The translations under genes were made by a program, and so were the position numbers. The notes under the pieces were generated by a model. It was not told the origin of the DNA and did not search any database. It saw nothing but the letters and a program-made list of their open reading frames with translations. A stretch of DNA of 64,000 nucleotides, taken from Cercis canadensis (lineage: Eukaryota > Streptophyta > Magnoliopsida > Fabales > Fabaceae). Of this stretch, positions 62,820-64,000 are shown in pieces; position 1 is the stretch's first letter, and every line of letters begins with the position of its first letter. Location of the stretch: assembly GCA_003255065.1 (NCBI GenBank), contig QAOA01002596.1, positions 986,786 to 1,050,785 on the forward strand, in the 5' to 3' direction.

Positions 62820-64000
62820 GTAAGGAATATCAGAAATGTTTACATTGGAGATATTAATGGATGAGAAATTCTTCTGGGTATGAATCCATCTTGGGAAGGT
62901 TTTCCCACCATTACCAGATGCCAAGCCAATGACATCAAGTTGGAAAGCAGGAATCTAGTTTGAGCTCACCTTCAAAGTAATGTTGTTTGAGGATAAATCT
63001 AGTATCTGCAACCTACTGAAATTCTGCAAATGAACTTCAGTTATAACACCTTTCAGATAATTAAAAGCAACACTGGGAGCAATCAATCCTGAAAGCCGAG
63101 CAAGACTATTCTCTATGGATCCATTTAATTGATTGTGTGAAAGATGCAAATGTCTTGAGGTTACTTTGTCCATCCAGAGGCCAAATTGCTGAAATTGAAC
63201 CTGTCAGATTGTTCTCTGATAGATCAAGGAAATTAAGAGAGGTCATCTTCCTAACATCATTTGGAATCCCACCTTTTAACTCACTTCTTCTCAGATTGAG
63301 ATAAGCAAGACTATAACCAAGATCAAATAACCATTTAGGAATTTCAGAAGAGAAATAGTTGTAGGATAGATCAAGAACTTGAAGAGATGTGAAGTTGAGA
63401 TAAGGTAGAGATAGAGGGAGGGTGTGAAGCTGACAGGCATGTAAATACTACTCTTTAAGAGAAGGAAGCATATTAATTGCATCAAGCCAGTTCTTTGAAT
63501 TGCTAAGATCAACCCTAGAAAGATTAAGTACTTTTAGTTCAGAGAGCTGATGAAGCCAATCAAGGTTGTTTACCCTTGGGGAAAGGCCATTACCACTCAG
63601 ATCAAGGTACTGTTATCTTGTGATGTTTCCAAGATTATCAGGAAGAGTTCCTTTGAAATTGGCATATGAGAGGTTGAGATACTCCAAGTTATGTAGAGAA
63701 CCCATGAACTCAAGAATTTAAATCTGACCAAAATTATTGCCACTCAAGTGTAGGTAACTTAGAAAAGGCAAGTCAAGCAAGGAATTACTGACCTCACCTT
63801 GCAAGACATGAAATGCATCTGTGCTATGAAGATCAAGGGTGACAACATGACCCGTTCTGTTGCAGTCAACCCCTTTCCAGTTACAACAATTTTCTTCAGC
63901 TGTCCATGGAAGGAAATGGTAACTGTTGAAGCCTTCTTTGAACTTGAGAAGTGCTGCTTTTTCACTCTGCATGCATTAAACTACATCACCCAAAACAAGT

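Larger units (their letters stand above)
57948..64000 (-). pseudogene. Decayed tandem copy of the LRR receptor-like gene, split by a retrotransposon
   Basis: Two host segments, 57948-58603 and 62820-64000, align with the intact gene at 54465-57119 on the same strand. The left segment holds the C-terminal LRRs, the acidic stretch, the membrane helix (GFIAGFWGFWGSLLF) and the tail. The right segment holds the cap and N-terminal LRRs. Compared with the intact copy it lacks about 85 bp (equivalent to about 55046-55130) and about 680 bp (equivalent to about 55185-55865). It also has premature stops, for example at the Trp codon after KVSSN (62955) and near 63975 just before CMQ. The start lies beyond or at the right edge. 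It is very unlikely to make a working receptor. Confidence 0.88.

Overview
The window is nuclear DNA of a dicotyledonous plant, most likely a woody rosid; I do not name a species. The evidence is AT-rich intergenic DNA, GT-AG introns, plant-only families (group IIb WRKY, DUF1644, an LRR receptor-like protein, a MEKK1-type MAPKKK) and a Ty1/copia retrotransposon. I assembled all spliced models by hand from ORF blocks, splice sites and phase; every listed intron-containing model keeps a continuous reading frame.

Layout. 1-304 (-): 5' end of a pinin-like splicing gene running off the left edge. 3348-6912 (+): a plant vasculin-like protein, 5 exons. 6913-14062: a gene-free AT-rich stretch with SINE-like retroposons and a 280-bp near-perfect duplication around an N. 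14063-16160 (+): a group IIb WRKY factor, 5 exons. 19578-23776 (+): a MEKK1-type MAPKKK, 8 exons. 25364-29102 (-): the kinetochore protein NDC80/HEC1, 4 exons. 34375-35484 (+): a DUF1644 zinc-finger protein with a long leader. 36006-36312: an orphan copy of the 3' end of NDC80. 37321-53367 (-): separase, 28 exons, about 2202 residues. 54465-57119 (-): an intronless LRR receptor-like protein. 57948-64000 (-): a decayed tandem copy of that receptor, interrupted by a Ty1/copia element at 58604-62819 with matching LTRs, a 5-bp target duplication, a primer-binding site and a polypurine tract.

How the genes relate. Two core chromosome-segregation genes, NDC80 and separase, lie about 8 kb apart on the same strand, separated by the DUF1644 gene and the NDC80 remnant. 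NDC80 has an E2F-type site and TGGGCC motifs upstream, which fits S/G2/M expression. The MAPKKK, WRKY and receptor-like protein are classic immunity or stress families, but nothing here shows that they act together.

I found no wholly new system. The best leads are the small tRNA-like SINE family with target duplications, the NDC80 remnant, the nested insertion history of the receptor pseudogene, and several MITEs. Eight single N characters mark probable contig joins; at least three are flanked by repeated contig ends, so local duplications there should not be trusted.
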